DNA from: Culicoidibacter larvae | GTDB lineage: Bacteria; Bacillota_I; Bacilli_A; Culicoidibacterales; Culicoidibacteraceae | DNA: 64,000 bases | Reading direction: 5' to 3' | NCBI RefSeq assembly: GCF_005771635.1 | Contig: NZ_VBWP01000006.1 | Coordinates: 1-64,000 of the forward strand | Shown: positions 17,601 to 25,314 of the stretch, piece by piece | Layout of the letters: every line of letters starts with the position of its first letter | Numbering within the stretch: position 1 is the first letter of the stretch | Made by a program: the position numbers and the translations under genes | Notes under the pieces: model-generated | What the model was told of the DNA's origin: nothing | Seen by the model: the letters and a program-made list of their open reading frames with translations, nothing else | Databases searched by the model: none

Positions 17601-18006
17601 TGTATGTCTTAAATTGTTCCGGCGAAACAATATGCTTGCAAATACCGGCAACGTGGGTAATCACCAATTGCGGCTCATGACTATCAACCAACTGTGCTAA
17701 AGTTAACACCCGCTCAATCAGCAGCTCCGGTGATGATGCCAAAAGCTGGGCACTAATAAACTCGTCAGCAGCAAACAAATGAATATTAGCGTAATCATCA
17801 CCAAAAGACTCATAAATACGCTGCGCTTGATATAAAGATGATGCCAGCAAAATTGTATGTCCCTCACGCTGCAATGACGCCGCATATGTCTGCAACGCCA
17901 ACGGCTGAATGCCAAAAACAGCAAGCGAGTCACGGCGTGCCTCGCTTGCCCATTTTGCAATTGTTGTTTCTTGTAAGTATGTTAATACATTCATCATATT
18001 TGCCAC
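14674..18006 (-). CDS. mfd: Transcription-repair coupling factor Mfd
   Basis: This 1110-residue ATP-dependent translocase removes stalled RNA polymerase and recruits UvrA. The domains run in order: a UvrB-like damage-recognition part (1-350), the CarD-like RNA-polymerase-interacting domain (about 425-485, KGDYIVHEQHGIGRYLGI), and a RecG-type motor with Walker A GDVGFGKTE (576-584) and DEEH. Motif VI is QLRGRVGRSDR, followed by the TRCF C-terminal domain. Full family length. The GTG at 18006 overlaps the pth stop by one base (TAGTG). An ATG three codons later is an alternative start. Confidence 0.97.
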   Translation of the reverse strand: MANMMNVLTYLQETTIAKWASEARRDSLAVFGIQPLALQTYAASLQREGHTILLASSLYQAQRIYESFGDDYANIHLFAADEFISAQLLASSPELLIERVLTLAQLVDSHEPQLVITHVAGICKHIVSPEQFKTYSMNLKTGIELAPETIIRQLVEAGYKRESLVLEAGTFAVRGGIIDIFALNHDDPIRIEFFGDEIDSLRFFDCESQRSKNEIDAVTVIPFVDYINETTTASIVEYLPDAHVVFYEYPKVEQTFEHMLTDAESLLEEHKILPFTDLDVVTAKNGHSFLAVSMHDLPDGVSVHQAHVRNYDDYRSIDYNFDIIIGELQKKLEAGWTIIYTSANNEIIPFFTENEYQFIEDAQQLRPGIISIIESDNHHSESFEEDKIYVVAHELFEARASTKKKKKHTPIMRDYGQVIERLEELSKGDYIVHEQHGIGRYLGITTLETNGGMQDYLDIEYADNGKLYIPVNKIHLIQKYVGSEAVVPKLNKLGSNQWQKQRAKVSANMNDIADKLLQLYAERERTPGFAFGPDTPEQERFEAAFPYTETPDQLQAIIDTKNDMERPVPMERLVCGDVGFGKTEVAFRAAFKAIDYGKQVVMLAPTTILAKQHYENAVERFKDFPVNIRMMSRLVPQSLQEETKRSLKIGGIDLVIGTHRVLSQDIEFKDLGLVVIDEEHRFGVENKERLKEFKTNVDVLSMSATPIPRTLQMSIVGARDMTLLETPPQNRYPIQTYVVEEHDSIVRDSIERELARKGQVFLLHNKVQSIERMAAKIQRLVPDARVIFAHGQMPKALLEDIIDDFVHKQYDVLVSTTIIETGIDIPNANTLLVQDADRMGLAQLYQLRGRVGRSDRIAYSYFMYPKKKVLTEVATKRLHTIKEFTELGSGFKIAMRDLAIRGAGDILGAKQSGFIDTVGFEMYTRMLKETLVEKGLQQKDEVSAVPASKVGLGRDIELDIRVDAYIPDYYISDESVKVEVYKQLDKVKDEQSYLQIQDQFADRFGELPEAVEELILCFYLRNLAKQTDVMMISQTRNKMQMQFSKTASGKLDRHALHFLAKNLKNKLEIEYTGVGMLKLSVTTIKQKPKEWLHVACITLEHIKKMQQGGR

Positions 18007-18569
18007 TATACCTTCTTATTAAAATCATTCATTACTTTAATGATATCCTCTTTCACAAACATTGTTGCCGCCCGTTCAACTTCCGGTAACAAATCTTGTA
18101 CTAACTCCATTTGTACTTTATAAAAATCATCCAGCACATAGTCGACGACCGATTGATTAATCGGTCGGTCAATACCAATGCGGAATCGCGGAAATGCTTG
18201 CGTGCCTAGATGGCTGATTATTGATTTCATACCATTATGGCCGCCAGCCGATCCTTGGGCACGAACCCGCATTGTTCCGCAAGCAATATCCATATCATCG
18301 TAAAGCACAACAATATCTTCATCATCAACATCAAAATAATCAGCACAGCTGCGTACGCTTTGTCCTGATAAATTCATATATGTCTGTGGTTTTAACAAGG
18401 CTACTTTTTCGGTACCAACGAAGCCTTCACCGTACAATCCGGAAAACTGATTTTTGGTAACATCGATTCCCCAGGCAGCAGCAATATAGTCAATTGCCAT
18501 AAAGCCAACATTATGGCGATTGTTTTGGTATTTCTTCCCCGGATTACCGAGACCGACAAAAATTTTCAT
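18006..18569 (-). CDS. pth: Peptidyl-tRNA hydrolase
   Basis: This 187-residue enzyme cleaves peptidyl-tRNA to recycle tRNA. It has the N-terminal GLGNPGKKYQNNRHNVGF with the catalytic His (H in RHNVGF), then LLKPQTYMNLSGQSV, VLYDDMDI with the catalytic Asp, and GSAGGHNGMKSI. GGAGG six bases before the ATG at 18569 sets the start, although an in-frame ATG lies two codons upstream. It is the first gene of the pth-mfd-folC unit and overlaps mfd by one base. Confidence 0.97.
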   Translation of the reverse strand: MKIFVGLGNPGKKYQNNRHNVGFMAIDYIAAAWGIDVTKNQFSGLYGEGFVGTEKVALLKPQTYMNLSGQSVRSCADYFDVDDEDIVVLYDDMDIACGTMRVRAQGSAGGHNGMKSIISHLGTQAFPRFRIGIDRPINQSVVDYVLDDFYKVQMELVQDLLPEVERAATMFVKEDIIKVMNDFNKKV

Positions 18570-18701
18570 GAACATCCTCCAGAATTCAATTCTGTTTCCA
18601 TTATACCATAAATATTTGACATAATAATAGACTATGTATTAGGATTTTTTTAGCAATTATGGTACACTATAATTAGTTTTTTATTGAAGGGGTATATTGA
18701 A

Positions 18702-19259
18702 GTGTTTGAAGCAGAACTTGTAAAGCAACGGTCACTGTCAAAAAACAATAATTCATTCTATTTATGGACAACAGTTTTGTTTGAATTTCTTGTTTTTTCT
18801 TTCCTTGGCTGGATTGTAGAGACCATCGACGTCTTGATTGTTGCAGGCGAATGGACTTGGCGTGGCTTAATTGCTTATGGCTTACCAATGATTCATATCT
18901 ATGGACTCGGTGGCCTGATTATTGTCTATGTTTTCGGTCGTCTACGCGATAAACCAATCACCTTCTTTTTGATTACCACACTGACTATGACCGCATTCGA
19001 GTTATTCAGCAGTTATTTTGAAGAAGCATTAACCGGGCTGCGTACCTGGGATTATTCCGATAAACTATTTAGTTTCTTTGATGGCCGCATTTGTTTGTCA
19101 TCATCGCTTGGCTGGGGCCTGCTCTCGGTGTTTGTACTCTACTTTGTACATCCATTCCTGCTTGCCTTCGAGGAAAAAGTACCGCGGAAAATATTATACC
19201 CGATTGTATGGGCCGTCGGTATCTATACGATGATTTGTATTTATATTCAATATTTTTAG
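18702..19259 (+). CDS. DUF1113/putative ABC-transporter type IV membrane protein
   Basis: This is a protein of about 185 residues with five to six transmembrane helices. FLVFSFLGWIVETID near the start and RTWDYSD followed by FDGRICLSSSLGWGLLSVF are the recurring landmarks of the PF06541 family, labelled putative ABC transporter permease (type IV) but uncharacterised. There is no ATG. The GTG at 18702, after GAAGGGG, is the best start, and a TTG six codons earlier overlaps the RBS. TATAAT at 18668-18673 is a likely -10. It is monocistronic with a strong terminator. Confidence 0.72.
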   Translation: MFEAELVKQRSLSKNNNSFYLWTTVLFEFLVFSFLGWIVETIDVLIVAGEWTWRGLIAYGLPMIHIYGLGGLIIVYVFGRLRDKPITFFLITTLTMTAFELFSSYFEEALTGLRTWDYSDKLFSFFDGRICLSSSLGWGLLSVFVLYFVHPFLLAFEEKVPRKILYPIVWAVGIYTMICIYIQYF

Positions 19260-19267
19260 AAAAGCTG

Positions 19268-19300
19268 AAACCGGGCTGGTCATAAAGACCAGCCCGGTTT
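19268..19300 (+). terminator. Terminator of DUF1113 gene
   Basis: A 14-bp perfect stem (19268-19281 with 19287-19300), loop ATAAA, then a T-rich tail. It is preceded by AAAGCTGAAACC. Confidence 0.9.
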
Positions 19301-19321
19301 TTATTTTACCCCGATAAAAAA

Positions 19322-19343
19322 CCAGCAAGTACTAACCTGCTGG
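19322..19343 (-). terminator. Terminator of glmU-prs
   Basis: Arms at 19322-19329 and 19336-19343 are followed on the minus strand by six U. It converges with the terminator at 19268-19300. Confidence 0.75.
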
Positions 19344-19352
19344 CTCTTAATA

Positions 19353-20315
19353 TTAATATTTGGTCTTTTTTTCTAAATGGTCGAATAATGCACTTACCGG
19401 TTCGTTTTCGTATACCCGTTTTACTGCTTGTCCCAGTAAATGACCGACTGAAAGAACACGGATTTTATCAATTTGTTTTTCCTCCGAAAGCGGAATTGTG
19501 TTGGTAGTTACCAACTCTATCATTGAGCTTGCCTGAATGCGGTTGATAGCTTCCCCTGAAAGCACCGCATGGGTACAAGCCGTGTAAACGTCTTTAGCAC
19601 CCTTTTTCACTAATGCATCTACAGCGTTACAAATACTTCCGGCAGTATCAATCATATCGTCGATGATGATTGCATTCTTGCCCTCAACATCACCAATGAT
19701 ACCCATAACTTCAGCAACGTTCGGACGCGGCCGGCGTTTATCGATAATTGCCAGCGGCGCATCAAGGCGGTCAGCTAATTTGCGGGCACGGGTCGCACCA
19801 CCATGATCCGGTGATACAACAACAATATTGTCTAGCTCTTTTTTCAAGAAATAGTCAGCAATAATCGGCATCGCCCGGAAGTCGTCAATCGGAATATCAA
19901 AGAACCCCTGAATCTGACTGGCATGTAAGTCCATCGTTAGTACTCGTGTAGCGCCGGCAGAAGTAATTAAGTTAGCAACTAACTTTGCGGTAATCGGTTC
20001 ACGGGCTTTTGCTTTACGATCCTGACGGGCATAACCGTAATATGGCATAACCACATTAATTGTTTTTGCTGATGCCCGCTTCAAAGCATCAATCATAATC
20101 AATACTTCCATAAGGTTATCGTTAACCGGATTACAGGTTGGCTGAACAATGTAAACGTGATTTCCCCGCACTGATTCACGGATATCGATATTAATTTCGC
20201 CATCAGCAAAGTGTTTTACTTCACAATCACTTAATCCAATACCTACCGCCTGTGCAATTTCCTCTGCTAATTTCTGATTTGCTGACAGACTAAATATTTG
20301 CATATTACTCGCCAT
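19353..20315 (-). CDS. prs: Ribose-phosphate pyrophosphokinase
   Basis: This 320-residue PRPP synthetase makes PRPP from ribose-5-phosphate and ATP for nucleotide, histidine and tryptophan synthesis. It shows [16 protein letters not shown], the ATP-loop [17 protein letters not shown], the pyrophosphate loop [13 protein letters not shown] and the PRPP-binding [11 protein letters not shown]. The frame runs 21 codons further upstream, but AAGGAGG before the ATG at 20315 and the family start (MQIFSLSAN) settle it. It is 85 bases after glmU, the usual Bacillota order. Confidence 0.97.
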   Translation of the reverse strand: MASNMQIFSLSANQKLAEEIAQAVGIGLSDCEVKHFADGEINIDIRESVRGNHVYIVQPTCNPVNDNLMEVLIMIDALKRASAKTINVVMPYYGYARQDRKAKAREPITAKLVANLITSAGATRVLTMDLHASQIQGFFDIPIDDFRAMPIIADYFLKKELDNIVVVSPDHGGATRARKLADRLDAPLAIIDKRRPRPNVAEVMGIIGDVEGKNAIIIDDMIDTAGSICNAVDALVKKGAKDVYTACTHAVLSGEAINRIQASSMIELVTTNTIPLSEEKQIDKIRVLSVGHLLGQAVKRVYENEPVSALFDHLEKKTKY

Positions 20316-20355
20316 TTTAAAAGAAGCCTCCTTGATAATATTATTATTGATAATT

Positions 20356-20381
20356 GCCCTGATTGAATTTTCAATCAAGGC
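20356..20381 (-). other. Intercistronic hairpin between glmU and prs
   Basis: An 11-bp stem (20356-20366 with 20371-20381, one G-U) has no U-tail. It is more likely an mRNA stability or processing element than a terminator. TATAAT at 20382-20387 could be a -10 box for prs, but no good -35 is visible. Confidence 0.45.
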
Positions 20382-20400
20382 ATTATATCCATTTAGGTTA

Positions 20401-21768
20401 TTATTTTTTCTTTGGTTTCAGCTTTTCAGCATACCCCAACTTATTAGTCTGACGCTCTCTGGCAATCGCCAGTGCGTCATCCGGTACATCGTCAGTCAGC
20501 GTTGAGCCGGCTGCGATGTAGGCTCCCGCACCGATTGTAATCGGTGCGATCAGGTTGCTGTTGCAACCAACAAAAACATCATCATCAATGATGGTTTTGT
20601 GCTTTTTCTCACCATCATAGTTCACTGTGATTGACCCACAGCCAATGTTGACCCGTTCGCCAACTTCTGCATCACCTAAGTACGCCAGATGTGCTGATCC
20701 GGAATGACTGCCAAATTGAGTATTTTTCATTTCCACAAAGTTACCAACCCGTACATGTTCACCAACTGCAGTATTGTTACGCAAATGTGCATAAGGACCA
20801 ACTGATGTATGGCTGCCAACGCTTGAATCATGAATAACACTTTGATGTACATATGCATAATCCGCAATTGTACTTTCATGAATATAGCAATCCGGTCCAA
20901 TGACTACGTCACTGCCGATTACTGACTTACCATAAATATGCGTGTTTGGATAAATAATCGTATCACTGCCGATTTTAACATCGCTGCCGATATAAGTGCT
21001 ATCCGGGTTAATAATCGTTACCCCTTCACGCATCCAGAATGTATTAATCCGTTCCCGCATGATGCGCTCAGCATTTGCCAGCGCCACGCGGTCGTTAATT
21101 CCTAAAGTTTGTTCAAAGTCATTGGTTTTATATCCTCGAACCGGGTAATCAGCATCTGCCAGTATTTTTAAAACATCTGGCAAATAATACTCACCCTGGG
21201 CATTATCATTAGTAACTTGATTAAGTGCCCAAAACAACTCCTTAATCGCAAAGCAATAGGTTCCGGTATTGATTTCCTGAATCAGCCGTTCTTGTGGACT
21301 GGCATCCTTTTCCTCAACACTGCCGAGCACATGCTCAGTTTGATCACGAATAATACGGCCATACCCGGTTGGGTTATCAACCTGTGCGGTCAAAATTGTT
21401 GCTTTTGCCCGCTGCGCTTCATGATAATTAAAGATATTTTCAATTGTTTCAGCATAAATTAATGGTGTATCGCCGCAGATGACCATAGTATTACCATCTA
21501 CATCGCCTAACAATTGTTCTGCCTGAAGAACGGCATGTCCGGTACCCAGTTGTTCATTCTGGTAGACAAACTCTACGCCAGTTACACATTCCTTTACTTT
21601 ATCTGCTTCGTGGCCGACAATTGCGATGATTCGCTCAACCTGAGCCTCACGCAAATGATCAACAACATGTGCAAGCATTGGCTTCTGTAAAATTGCATGC
21701 ACAACTTTTGGCTGGTTTGAACGCATTCTTGTGCCCTTACCGGCTGCTAAAATTATTGCTGTTCGCAT
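20401..21768 (-). CDS. glmU: Bifunctional UDP-GlcNAc pyrophosphorylase/GlcN-1-P acetyltransferase
   Basis: This 455-residue enzyme makes UDP-GlcNAc for the cell wall in two steps. The N-terminal half has the nucleotidyltransferase signature [18 protein letters not shown] (8-25) and QLGTGHAV. The C-terminal half is a left-handed beta-helix acetyltransferase (repeats from about 250) with the catalytic region [17 protein letters not shown]. The length is standard. The glmU-prs pair is a conserved Bacillota arrangement, here just downstream of spoVG. Confidence 0.97.
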   Translation of the reverse strand: MRTAIILAAGKGTRMRSNQPKVVHAILQKPMLAHVVDHLREAQVERIIAIVGHEADKVKECVTGVEFVYQNEQLGTGHAVLQAEQLLGDVDGNTMVICGDTPLIYAETIENIFNYHEAQRAKATILTAQVDNPTGYGRIIRDQTEHVLGSVEEKDASPQERLIQEINTGTYCFAIKELFWALNQVTNDNAQGEYYLPDVLKILADADYPVRGYKTNDFEQTLGINDRVALANAERIMRERINTFWMREGVTIINPDSTYIGSDVKIGSDTIIYPNTHIYGKSVIGSDVVIGPDCYIHESTIADYAYVHQSVIHDSSVGSHTSVGPYAHLRNNTAVGEHVRVGNFVEMKNTQFGSHSGSAHLAYLGDAEVGERVNIGCGSITVNYDGEKKHKTIIDDDVFVGCNSNLIAPITIGAGAYIAAGSTLTDDVPDDALAIARERQTNKLGYAEKLKPKKK

Positions 21769-21863
21769 TTCTAAACCTCCAACATCGATTTGACTTTCGC
21801 TATCTAAAATTGTACTCCAAATACTTCATTTTTTCAATAGCTTTCACCGATAAGACAAAAGAA

Positions 21864-21900
21864 AAGCCCACTTTTACTCCAAAATGGTAAAAGCAGGCTT
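21864..21900 (-). terminator. Terminator of spoVG
   Basis: A 14-bp stem with two G-U pairs (21864-21877 with 21887-21900) is followed by UUUUC on the minus strand. Confidence 0.8.
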
Positions 21901-21912
21901 AAACTCCGCCAA

Positions 21913-22188
21913 TTAAACTTGTTCAACTGACTCCTCTAAAACTTTTTGATACTCCTCTAAAATAGCATCTTCAAACAACTTACGTGTTTCTGCATTAATC
22001 GGATGGGCAATGTCACGGAATTCTCCGGTGCTAAGCCGTCTCGATGGCATTGCTACAAATAAACCACCGTCTCCTTTAATGATACGGATATCGTGTACCA
22101 CGAAACAATCATCCAATGTTACTGAAACAACAGCTTTCATACGACCCTCTTTTTCAACAAGTCGTACTCTTACATTTGTAATATTCAT
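21913..22188 (-). CDS. spoVG: Septation/RNA-binding regulator SpoVG
   Basis: This is a 91-residue SpoVG, a small nucleic-acid-binding regulator found across Bacillota, including non-spore-formers. It has [45 protein letters not shown] and [13 protein letters not shown], all conserved. AGGAGGTGA before the ATG at 22188 fixes the start, three codons inside the longest frame. It is upstream of glmU-prs as in Bacillus and Staphylococcus, but has its own terminator. A perfect cre-like box lies between the -10 box and the RBS, so carbon-source control is likely (inference). Confidence 0.97.
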   Translation of the reverse strand: MNITNVRVRLVEKEGRMKAVVSVTLDDCFVVHDIRIIKGDGGLFVAMPSRRLSTGEFRDIAHPINAETRKLFEDAILEEYQKVLEESVEQV

Positions 22189-22204
22189 ATAAGTCACCTC
22201 CTGT

Positions 22205-22218
22205 TGAAAGCGTTTGCA
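22205..22218 (-). promoter_or_regulatory. cre-type (CcpA/LacI) operator at the spoVG start site
   Basis: TGAAAGCGTTTGCA (plus strand 22205-22218) matches the cre consensus TGNAANCGNTNNCA at every fixed base. It lies just downstream of a TATAAT (22224-22229) and upstream of the spoVG RBS, a position that would block transcription. Confidence 0.65.
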
Positions 22219-22351
22219 ATTTAATTATAAACTATTTCAAATTAAAATACTACTATTTTTGTACTTTTAGCTGAAAACTCGAAGTTTCCCTGTATTTTTG
22301 TTTATTTTTGCAGTATACTTGAGATATTATTTAAGATAGCAGGTGACCTGT

Positions 22352-23488
22352 ATGAATGAGTACAACAACGATAATAAGCTACCAACGCCAGATAATCCGG
22401 AAAGCAAGGATAAATTAAAACTTTTCTTAGGCTACGCTCCCGGTGTTGGTAAAACATATATGATGCTCAGTGAGGCCAATCGAAGAAAAAAACGCGGTAA
22501 ACACGTAGTTGCCGGATACATAGAATTTCATAATCGTCCGGAAACACTGGAACAACTCGGGACAATCCCGGTTATTCCAAGAAAAAAAATAACTGTTGAT
22601 GACCACATATACGAAGAACCAGATATTGAACACATCATTAACCAACGCCCCGATTTAGTACTTATTGACGAACTCGCTCACAAGAATGCGCCTGGCTCAA
22701 AAAACGAATACCGCTACCAGGATGTGCTTGCACTCATCAATGCCGGTATCAGTGTGTACACAACCATGAACATCGAGCATGTAGAAAGCTTAAATGATGT
22801 TATTGAACAAATCACCGGCGTAGTAGTTGAAGAAACCCTGCCTGATAGCGTCATTGATCTCGTTGATGAAATTGTTATTGTAGATATAACTCCTGATGCA
22901 TTACGCAACCGATTACAGCGCGGTCAAATATATAAACCGGAAATTATTGACAACGCTTTGCAAAGTTTCTTCCGCAAAGGCAATTTAACTGCTCTTCGTG
23001 AACTGACATTGCGGCAAATTGCCGATGACGTTGATGACGATTTGCAAGTTTATATGCGTGAAAAAAACATTAAGGAGAATTGGAGTGTCAATGAACGCAT
23101 CATGGTTGCTATCTCTGCACACCCCGCCTCAAAAACACTCATCCGCCGCGGTGCCCGGATGGCTAAACGCTTAAAATGCGAACTCTTTGTAGTTGATGTC
23201 GAAGCAACTCATATTTTCGAGCCTAAACCAGATAAAAAACGACTTGAGCAACTTCATACCTATCGTTGTCTTGCTCAACGCCTTGGTGCTAAAACCGTTA
23301 CCCTTACAGGTCGCTCTATTGCCGGTGAACTCGCTGATTTTGCAATTGAAAAACAAATCAGCAAATTAATTATCGGTCATAGCAACCGCACCAATTGGCA
23401 AAATATTATTCGTGGCTCAATTGCCAACCAATTACTGAAAGCATTAAGAAATACCGAAATAATAGTTGTCCCATCTAAATATGAATAG
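22352..23488 (+). CDS. Stand-alone KdpD N-terminal domain plus Usp domain protein
   Basis: This 378-residue protein matches only the cytoplasmic sensory half of KdpD. It has the KdpD-N domain with Walker A GYAPGVGKTYMM (about 27-38), EFHNRPET, VLIDELAHKNAPGS and YTTMNIEHVESLNDV, then a universal-stress-like (Usp) domain from about 245 to the end. There are no membrane helices and no histidine-kinase domain, and no kdpFABC or kdpE is nearby. Such truncated KdpD proteins exist in some bacteria. In Staphylococcus the KdpD Usp domain binds c-di-AMP, so a potassium or c-di-AMP sensing role is possible (inference). The start is at the ATG after AGGTGA; a GTG three codons earlier overlaps the RBS. 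Confidence 0.88.
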   Translation: MNEYNNDNKLPTPDNPESKDKLKLFLGYAPGVGKTYMMLSEANRRKKRGKHVVAGYIEFHNRPETLEQLGTIPVIPRKKITVDDHIYEEPDIEHIINQRPDLVLIDELAHKNAPGSKNEYRYQDVLALINAGISVYTTMNIEHVESLNDVIEQITGVVVEETLPDSVIDLVDEIVIVDITPDALRNRLQRGQIYKPEIIDNALQSFFRKGNLTALRELTLRQIADDVDDDLQVYMREKNIKENWSVNERIMVAISAHPASKTLIRRGARMAKRLKCELFVVDVEATHIFEPKPDKKRLEQLHTYRCLAQRLGAKTVTLTGRSIAGELADFAIEKQISKLIIGHSNRTNWQNIIRGSIANQLLKALRNTEIIVVPSKYE

Positions 23489-23505
23489 AAACCGAATGGC
23501 ATAAC

Positions 23506-23537
23506 AAAAAGCCCGGATTTTAAAATCCGGGCTTTTT
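23506..23537 (+). terminator. Terminator of kdpD-like gene
   Basis: The perfect palindrome is centred at 23521/23522 with A5/T5 flanks. It can act on both strands and so can also serve the convergent gene at 23555. Confidence 0.88.
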
Positions 23538-23554
23538 CATTTTTCCCTAAAAAA

Positions 23555-24076
23555 TTATTCAGCGCCTGCAGCTAGCTGCCCTAACTTATAAGCATTATAA
23601 AACCCTAAGAAAGTCGCGCTAACCAGCAATACCCAACTCACTAAAGCGGTAATATCACCGAGACTAAGCACCATATTCAACATGTTGATTTGCTGCTCAT
23701 TGAAAGCCGAAATCAATTGTTCCGACTGACCATACATCTCATCAAAACTGATACTTGGATTTGAAAAAATAACTACCATCATATAAATAAAACTCGCGAC
23801 AAAAGTAAATGTGCTGACAACACCGCTTAATGCACCAATCAAAAATAAAATTGGCACTAAACGTGATTTATTGCTGCGTCGTGCTTTAACTATTAACGCA
23901 ACTGAAAAAACAACAACTAAAGAAATTAATATTAGTTGTGTCACATAGCCGATATTATAAAGAACCCCAACCATATTTTTAACTATTTCAATAATCAAAT
24001 ACGCCAAACTCATACCAGCGACAATCAAGTACCACTTTCGCAAATTCAAATCTCGATTCATTTCCAAAACCAACAC
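23555..24076 (-). CDS. Membrane protein of unknown function
   Basis: This is a protein of about 173 residues with four predicted transmembrane helices (about residues 14-34, 43-64, 74-97 and 139-165) and a short outer loop rich in Q/E/N between the third and fourth. No family is recognised. The start is uncertain. GTG (24076), two TTG codons and an ATG at 24061 are all possible, and AAGGA sits too close to the GTG. It is 55 bases downstream of the larger membrane protein gene and may be co-transcribed with it and thiI. Confidence 0.55.
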   Translation of the reverse strand: MLVLEMNRDLNLRKWYLIVAGMSLAYLIIEIVKNMVGVLYNIGYVTQLILISLVVVFSVALIVKARRSNKSRLVPILFLIGALSGVVSTFTFVASFIYMMVVIFSNPSISFDEMYGQSEQLISAFNEQQINMLNMVLSLGDITALVSWVLLVSATFLGFYNAYKLGQLAAGAE

Positions 24077-24131
24077 ATCCTTATGTTCTAATTATAAACG
24101 CGAATCACGCTACTGGCAACACCGGTTGCAC

Positions 24132-25292
24132 TTAATCACTATTTTCCTCAGAAATCCGCGCTGGCTGCTCACGGCGGTAAGCATCCAGCCGAAGTTGTAA
24201 AGCATCTGCAATTTCCTGCGGCCGCAAACAACGAATCTGCACTACTTCAAGCGGCTGTTGTTTCTTGCTCAAAGCATCCGCCACCCGCTCCTCTGAAAAC
24301 TTGCCTAAGTAAACATTCACTGCCTGCGTCGTCCGGCTAAGCCCGACTGAATAAACAAAATTATTATATGTTGACTTATGTAAGGGCTCGATAACCTCGC
24401 AGCTAACGGCTTGAATCTGGCTATATTCAAGCCGGAACTGTGAAATAGTCCCAACTTGAAAACTCACTCGATCCGAATATAATTTCGTCTTAACAACTGT
24501 TCTTCGACCATAAGCAGTCATAACTACGATCATAACTGCTACTAAAAAGATTGATGCTAATATAGTCGCAAGTTTACCAGTCGACGTAAAAATAAAACCA
24601 GTAATAATAGTGCTCAAAACTATAGCAACAGCAGGCATAATAAATCGCGTCAAACGACGTTGAACAATTACCTGTCGCGGCATAATCTCAACAACATGAT
24701 TGACTTGTTGCTCACTACTTATAGCTAGATCCAGCCTTTTTTCAAGAAAAAAATGTTTTAACCTTTCAATTTCCGGACACCAAATAATAAGTTGAAATGC
24801 AGTATTCGCACGAGTCAAACGCTTAAAAAAGCTCGGCTTTGGCATTGTTCCGGTCAATGGATCAACATGCGGAACAATATCTAAAACCAATACCTCGGCA
24901 CTACTACCCATTCCTATTGTTCTAACTTCATCATAGATATGTTCACCACTTTTAATGTTTGCTGCCGAATAAGGCTTGACACTTACTGCTTTTATATCCT
25001 CAGGCATAAATACAACACGGGAATTACCATTCCCAAACACTATAAAATAATTTTGCTTTCTAAAATAAACAAATGTCATCATAGAACGTACATTTGTTAA
25101 TAAAAAAGTAAATCCGAAAATAAGTAGTACAATTACAAAAATTGCTGTCAATGGCACAGTTACTGCAACAGACACTATATTTGTAATTCCTGCTAAAATA
25201 GCAGCAGTGATGGCAATAACCATGATTATCACCACCCAAAGACATACCTTTCCCATCCGACTAAAAATTCGAATAATTTCCCTGTTTTTCAT
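24132..25292 (-). CDS. Membrane protein of unknown function with PH-like segments
   Basis: This 386-residue protein is unrecognised. It has two pairs of transmembrane helices (about residues 16-68 and 217-262), each followed by a beta-rich soluble region. The first (YFIVFGNGNSRVVFMPEDIKAVSVK) and second (LYSDRVSFQVGTISQFRLEYSQIQAVSCE) resemble the strand pattern of bacterial PH (YdbS/YvlB-like) domains, but this is a shape impression. The C-terminus is charged. It follows thiI by 22 bases, so co-transcription with thiI and the desulfurase is likely. Confidence 0.5.
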   Translation of the reverse strand: MKNREIIRIFSRMGKVCLWVVIIMVIAITAAILAGITNIVSVAVTVPLTAIFVIVLLIFGFTFLLTNVRSMMTFVYFRKQNYFIVFGNGNSRVVFMPEDIKAVSVKPYSAANIKSGEHIYDEVRTIGMGSSAEVLVLDIVPHVDPLTGTMPKPSFFKRLTRANTAFQLIIWCPEIERLKHFFLEKRLDLAISSEQQVNHVVEIMPRQVIVQRRLTRFIMPAVAIVLSTIITGFIFTSTGKLATILASIFLVAVMIVVMTAYGRRTVVKTKLYSDRVSFQVGTISQFRLEYSQIQAVSCEVIEPLHKSTYNNFVYSVGLSRTTQAVNVYLGKFSEERVADALSKKQQPLEVVQIRCLRPQEIADALQLRLDAYRREQPARISEENSD

Positions 25293-25314
25293 TGTAACCC
25301 CTATACTCTACGCT

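Noticed and set aside
18616-18639. TTGACA ahead of the DUF1113 gene
   Set aside because: No -10 box lies 16-18 bases downstream. The TATAAT at 18668 is too far away.
20415-20430. AAGCTGAAACC near the glmU end
   Set aside because: It lies inside the coding sequence (KLKPKKK) and is not followed by a terminator, so it is a coincidence with the box seen before terminators.
21913-22188. SpoVG as evidence for sporulation
   Set aside because: SpoVG is common in non-sporing Bacillota, and no other sporulation gene appears in the window.
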